From the NCBI GenBank assembly GCA_022113835.1, contig JAILWY010000003.1, positions 11,307,501 to 11,371,500 on the forward strand: 64,000 nt of DNA. The letters are read 5' to 3'. The DNA comes from Atopsyche davidsoni (Eukaryota; Arthropoda; Insecta; Trichoptera; Hydrobiosidae). Positions 59,601 to 64,000 of this stretch are shown here, piece by piece (within the stretch, counting starts at the first letter, position 1; each line of letters opens with the position of its first letter). The notes under the pieces are model-generated. The model ran no database searches. It was not told where the DNA came from and was given only the letters and a program-made list of their open reading frames with translations. Made by a program: the position numbers and the translations under genes.

Positions 59601-62600
59601 GATTCTCGTTATTATAGGATATAATACTATTAATTAAAAATAATTGATTGGTTCCTCTGCTAATCGAAAGACAAAAAACATTGACAACTGGGTTAAACAC
59701 ATTCTCTAGATTAAAACACGAAAAAAAGCAGTTTTCCGCATGGAAACACTGAATAACTACTGCGGAACACAGTTAAAGAACGACTGCGCTGCCCTAAACG
59801 AATTGTAACCGTTCGTGGAATTCCAATTTACATGCTGGATTTTTATCTTTTTTGCCTCTTTCAAACCAATTTTTCCTCACAAAATTAAAGCCGTCGCCCT
59901 CTTTTATTCCATTTCATTAAATTAATTCAGATTTCGGTGATCAAGGCTTATTGGTTGAAATCAATCTTTAATAGAACCCGCTTTGATATTTTATAATTTT
60001 CAGGTATACGCAAGATTTCACACAGAGATCGCACTTCATTCAACAAATCCGTGAAGAGTTTAAGATCTTTTATGAATATTTGTCAATTGATTAAAACTTT
60101 TAAAGTTTAATCATACCATCTTAAGCAGAAACATTTTCTGCTTAGTTAGCCGTACCAGCGCCGATGGATGTTTTATCATTTACATTGATTATTATAACTT
60201 GAAATTATTAAATGATTGAAAAAGAGGGTTTAATTCAAAGAATGAGTTTACATAAACGTTTCTTTGTAAGTATATAAGGACAGGTAATCCAAAGGTTTCA
60301 ATGTACATATATATTCATGGCGTTAAGAGTATAACAGATTTCTGACTAATTTCATTATATTAGCTACGCGTATTTGATACATTTCCCGTTAATATATTCT
60401 CACGAATGAAACGTTTGACGTGAGTGGAAATATATCTTAAAGGATTCTGAAAGTGAGGTTCTGCTGTTATCCATTAATATTTGTATATTAACTTTATGAA
60501 AATAAATTTAATTTTTTATAAAAAAAATTATACATTTAAAAAATCACATCTATTGAACCTGTTTTTTAGAATATGATGCGTTAAAAGAGAAGAAGACTTT
60601 AACTGTAGTATATATATAACAGATATTTGGAATTTTTAAAAAAAATAATGGAAGTAAGACGTATTTTATTATTAACTGTAAGCTTACATATATTTTTAAA
60701 AAAAATCTTAATAACGCATACAATGTGATTCATGCAAATTTTTGCAGTATTATTAAAAACTTTCAAAACAAAGAAAAACCGTTATAAAAGTACATCACTG
60801 CGCATTACTTTTAAAGGGGAATAGTGGTAGCTTAAAACCCCTTTGATACATCCTTCAGTGCGCCAAGGGCGGCTCGTGTTCCTCGTATAAACCATTTGTA
60901 CTGTTAATTTTATTTCAGTCGCAAAGGGTTGGTTTTTTGTTCAGGCTGTCCTTTTTTCTTCGTAATTAGAATTCCGGCCCAACATTTTCAGCCGCACAAA
61001 AACCTTTTATGCCGACGGGTAAATTGGATTATCCGAATTCATTCTGAACCTACCAACTTTTGCTGAATCCAATTAGAACATTGGATTCTTCGGCACACCA
61101 CTGCCCCCGTATTGAGAGCCATAGTTTTGACAATTGTCCTTAGTTCTATTTTAAAACTAGATTTTGCCGTTGAGCTGTATATATATATATATATAAAATT
61201 TAAGCTGCGAAACGCTCTGAAATCGTTAATGACAGGTTGTTTGTGCAGACCTTTAGACGGCGCTTACTCTTTTAAAATTACGACATTAAAAGTTCTGCAA
61301 GATTCCCTGAGCGACGCGAAACTTTTGCGACATTATCAAAATGGCGCCGCGCTCTAACGACATTTGAATTTCAATGAAACAAATCTTCTGTTAATTACTT
61401 CACTTACGGACCACTTAAAACTCGGTTAATATTCAAACTATACATGCACGACCGGTTGCCATGGTTACATGTCCTCCATTAAAACTTTGGCGAAAAGTTG
61501 TGTCGTTCGTAACAAAAGATCGAGCTTGCAGTTGTGGAAGATCCCAGTATTTCGCTTAGCAAAGTTTTTATTTGTTAATCGCATTATTATGACAATCACA
61601 TTGCTAGATTGTGTACATATAAAAAAAATACAAACTGATGACAGCACCGCCGATAAAATCCATTATCTGTATAGCTGTAAAATTATCTGTATTAATATTT
61701 TTAAGGCTTGATCATTAACTTTTATCGTTTCAAATAATCAAAGTTACACTTGACACATATGTCCTAGCACTCTATACATCCCCACGAGACTGCCTAATTT
61801 TGAAACTTAAATTATGCACGAGTACGACCACACTAATATATTCATGTTTGAATCATCCCTTGAAAGTAAACTAAATAGATAAAAACGGCCAAAACTTTTC
61901 TATAACCGGCGACACGAGGCTCTCTCCAAAAAGCTTCCATTATTTTTTTTCGTTAATACCCGAGATGTGCTAAATTTTTCAATGTTCCTTCATTTGGGAA
62001 CTCTCCGTGTCTTTTTTCATAACTATGTGTAATAAAAGTCGTTCAAACATTCCGTTTTATGGCTCTTAAAATGAATTTGCAAAAAGTATGGTACATTTGG
62101 AATCAGACATGTATTAGAATAATCCTAAGAAGAATCTACTACATACTTTGTATGTAAATTTTATATTTATTGTAATGGATCCTGTTTAAGTTAAAACTAT
62201 GTACGATTGCTACAGGTTTGTAAGTTTTTTTAGATAACAGATTGATTTTTTATATAAATTAAAATTGTTTAAAATATGAAAATGATTAGTAAAGCGTAGG
62301 TGTTATTTATATTTCTATTAATTAATACAAAAAGCAAAAATTATTTATTGACGCTAAAAAAACCGTTGTAATGATTGATAATAAATTGTTTTGAATTAAA
62401 CATTTTTAATCTATTGCAATTATTTTATTTAAAGTTAATAAAATACAGGTGCAAACCAACATTTTTTGCTTATCGTTATATGTCCGCCGTAGCATAAAAT
62501 ATGAACGACAACTGGAAACTTACAATTTTTGATGACGCAGCTATATAGAAAAATATTTTTTTTGAAGAAAATATTTATTTTAATTTAATTTAAATAATTT

Positions 62601-62660
62601 TTGTGAATTTATGTCGTAATAATAATTTTATTAGGATATAATTTTGTTTTTGTTTTGTAT
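59601..62660. other. Non-coding, GC-richer blocks at about 59740-59900 and 60820-61110
   Basis: AT-rich with a few GC-richer patches. A second X-box-like sequence, GTTGCCATGGTTAC, lies at about 61455-61468. A (TA)n run at about 61178-61196. The 81-codon plus-strand frame at 61112 starts at a TTG, spans the (TA)n and is not a gene. Confidence 0.4.
61455..61468. promoter_or_regulatory. X-box-like sequence
   Basis: GTTGCCATGGTTAC, one mismatch from the GTNRCC-NN-RGYAAC form; compare the site at 5384. Motif evidence only. Confidence 0.25.
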
Positions 62661-62860
62661 GAGAGCACGACTAGGTGTGCCAGTGCAAGTTGGCGTGTGG
62701 TCTCGGTCCAGCCACGGGGAACTGGTCAGCAGTTGGCAGCAAGCGTATAATGAGCTAATACTAATTGCAAATGGTCTCCCCCGACGCCCCAAACCCGAAC
62801 ACCGGGACACCCTGTGGGTAACTCGCCTGTATTGATCTAGACCTGCCTAATTACAAAAAC
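62660..62860. other. GC-rich island with shared 27-bp block
   Basis: A GC-rich non-coding island containing at 62748-62774 the inverse of the block at 51966-51992. The 63-codon plus-strand frame (62644-62835) lacks a recognised domain and its openness follows from GC content. Confidence 0.45.
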
Positions 62861-63115
62861 CACCCTGTGTCTATGTTGAGTAATACTTTTATTAAACACT
62901 GCTGATTTTTTTTTAGATTTATACCACATCTTCTTGCTTAGTTTCTATATATTTTTTTAAAAAATATTCACGGTAAACATACATTTATAAGCATTAAAGT
63001 ATTTTTAAATCTTTACCACATTAACACATTTTATCAGTTTATCACAAGTTTATCAGTGAGTAGCATTAAGGGTCTAGGTCCCATAATCGAATTTTTTGAT
63101 TATTTTCTAGTCCGT
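62861..63115. other. AT-rich non-coding
   Basis: Nothing recognised. Confidence 0.5.
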
Positions 63116-63608
63116 CTTGCGAAAAATTGACTGCACTAATTAAAAATATTTAAATGCAAAAAGTTTTATACATCCCTTCTTCAGAACATAATATATTTTT
63201 ATTTCTTATAAATTTACTATTAATATGATAAATATGTGTTTTTTCGATTGAAGTGTAGGAATTTGGAGATTCGTCCGGTACATTTTCCAAGAATCCTAAA
63301 CATTTGAAAGTCTTTTTTTCAATTGGAATTGAAAGATTAAATATAAACCATGTGCGCATTATAAATTAAAAAATTTAAAAAAAAAAAATCTTCAACAAAC
63401 TTTGGTTTTGAAAAGTCGTCATTTTATCCAATTTTTCAACATCTTCAAGATTTTATTTTACACTAAAAATGGACGTAAATTAAATGATAAAAAATAGGTA
63501 AATATAATTTATAGTTTTTTCAATACTCTGTAAAAAATCAACTTTCGACATAGAAAAATAAACTGACAATTAAATCCGGTTGGACACCAGAGGCAATTAA
63601 AAGGCTAG
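63116..63608 (+). repeat. Roughly 500-bp dispersed repeat, copy 3
   Basis: Close to copy 2 (45.1 kb) over most of its length, but lacking the segment with 'gacacgatttcgccaggtaa' so that it joins directly to 'ccggttggacaccagaggca'. Same orientation as the other copies. Confidence 0.9.
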
Positions 63609-64000
63609 AAGCAACTGTCTTAAGAGGCAGTGGTTGAAATTTTGAAGTCAACACGTCTTTTACATTACAACACAATAAAAGTACATTTAATAGACAAAGC
63701 CTCTTTTAACAGTTCAAAAATATTTTGTGATGCGATTATTTTCTATTAAGAATTTATGATATGATTTTCACAAAATAAAACCAAATCGCCTACAAAGTTC
63801 TACAGTGTAAAATAACGGAGAATTACCGAAAAAGGCTCTATTGCCCCAGACCGCTGGTTGAACGCCAATCTGTTTGGTAACTTGCCACGTCGATTACCCC
63901 GTATAGATAGCTTGCGTGGCTTACGTAGCTTACGTAACGTGTCCTAGCTTGATTATGGAAAACGTTGCTTTTTTACTTGTAACATTTATTGCTTTTGGCA
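63609..64000. other. Non-coding to window end
   Basis: AT-rich, then a GC-richer patch at about 63835-63950 with a small 'gcttacgtagcttacgtaac' slippage repeat. No gene seen. Confidence 0.45.

Noticed and set aside
61112..61357. 81-codon plus-strand frame with a hydrophobic start
   Set aside because: It begins at TTG rather than ATG and runs through a (TA)n microsatellite. No splice context.

Overview
The window is AT-rich eukaryotic (insect-like) genomic DNA, with long A/T runs, (TA)n tracts and many decayed DNA transposons and non-LTR retrotransposon tails. There are no bacterial-style operons or long intact genes. Insect or other arthropod origin is inferred from the mariner (DD34D), Tc1/IS630-like and hAT-type elements, an insect-style Inr+DPE promoter and consensus GT-AG splice signals. 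I cannot name the species.

Host-gene content is small but coherent. On the + strand at about 17.3 kb, a CpG-rich patch carries an initiator (TCAGTC, A+1 at 17331) with a DPE match (GGTTGT) at exactly +28. It is followed by an ATG-free stretch that ends in a consensus donor (GTGAGT at 17566): a likely untranslated first exon. On the same strand at about 33.9 kb, an ATG opens 27 GC-rich codons that read as a signal peptide and run into a phase-1 GTGAGT donor at 34045. A strong polypyrimidine tract with CAG (33735-33764) lies upstream. I propose these are exons 1 and 2 of one secreted or membrane-protein gene with a roughly 16-kb first intron and a second intron running past the window end. The protein is not identifiable from the signal peptide alone.

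The rest is intronic or intergenic. Transposons and repeats: a hAT-type MITE with target duplication (16.6-17.0 kb), a TIR MITE (19.3 kb), five copies of a foldback family, two of which carry tRNA-Thr-like sequence (7.2, 11.6, 21.6, 29.4, 58.5 kb), a repeat with an ACCGGTTTCGCC hairpin (27.6, 34.5, 36.8 kb), a roughly 500-bp repeat in three copies (27.8, 45.1, 63.1 kb), short LINE 3' tails (6.6, 16.3, 19.5, 32.3, 59.4 kb), two mariner copies (32.2-33.7 and 55.5-56.1 kb), two fragments of a second Tc1/mariner-type element (40.1 and 54.1 kb), and a 2.9-kb TIR transposon with a nearly complete but broken transposase gene (47.75-50.65 kb). Satellite-like DNA: a two-part roughly 192-bp minisatellite with (TA)n (30.6-31.8 kb) and an old roughly 173-bp tandem array (22.9-23.4 kb).

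Between the repeats, unusually GC-rich, apparently non-coding islands recur every few kb (for example 2.65, 5.3, 8.5, 14.4, 15.4, 27.3, 29.0, 37.2, 39.8, 50.9, 52.0, 53.7, 61.0 and 62.7 kb). Two of them share a 27-bp identical block in opposite orientation. This looks like a cis-regulatory landscape around a developmentally regulated gene, but that is inference.
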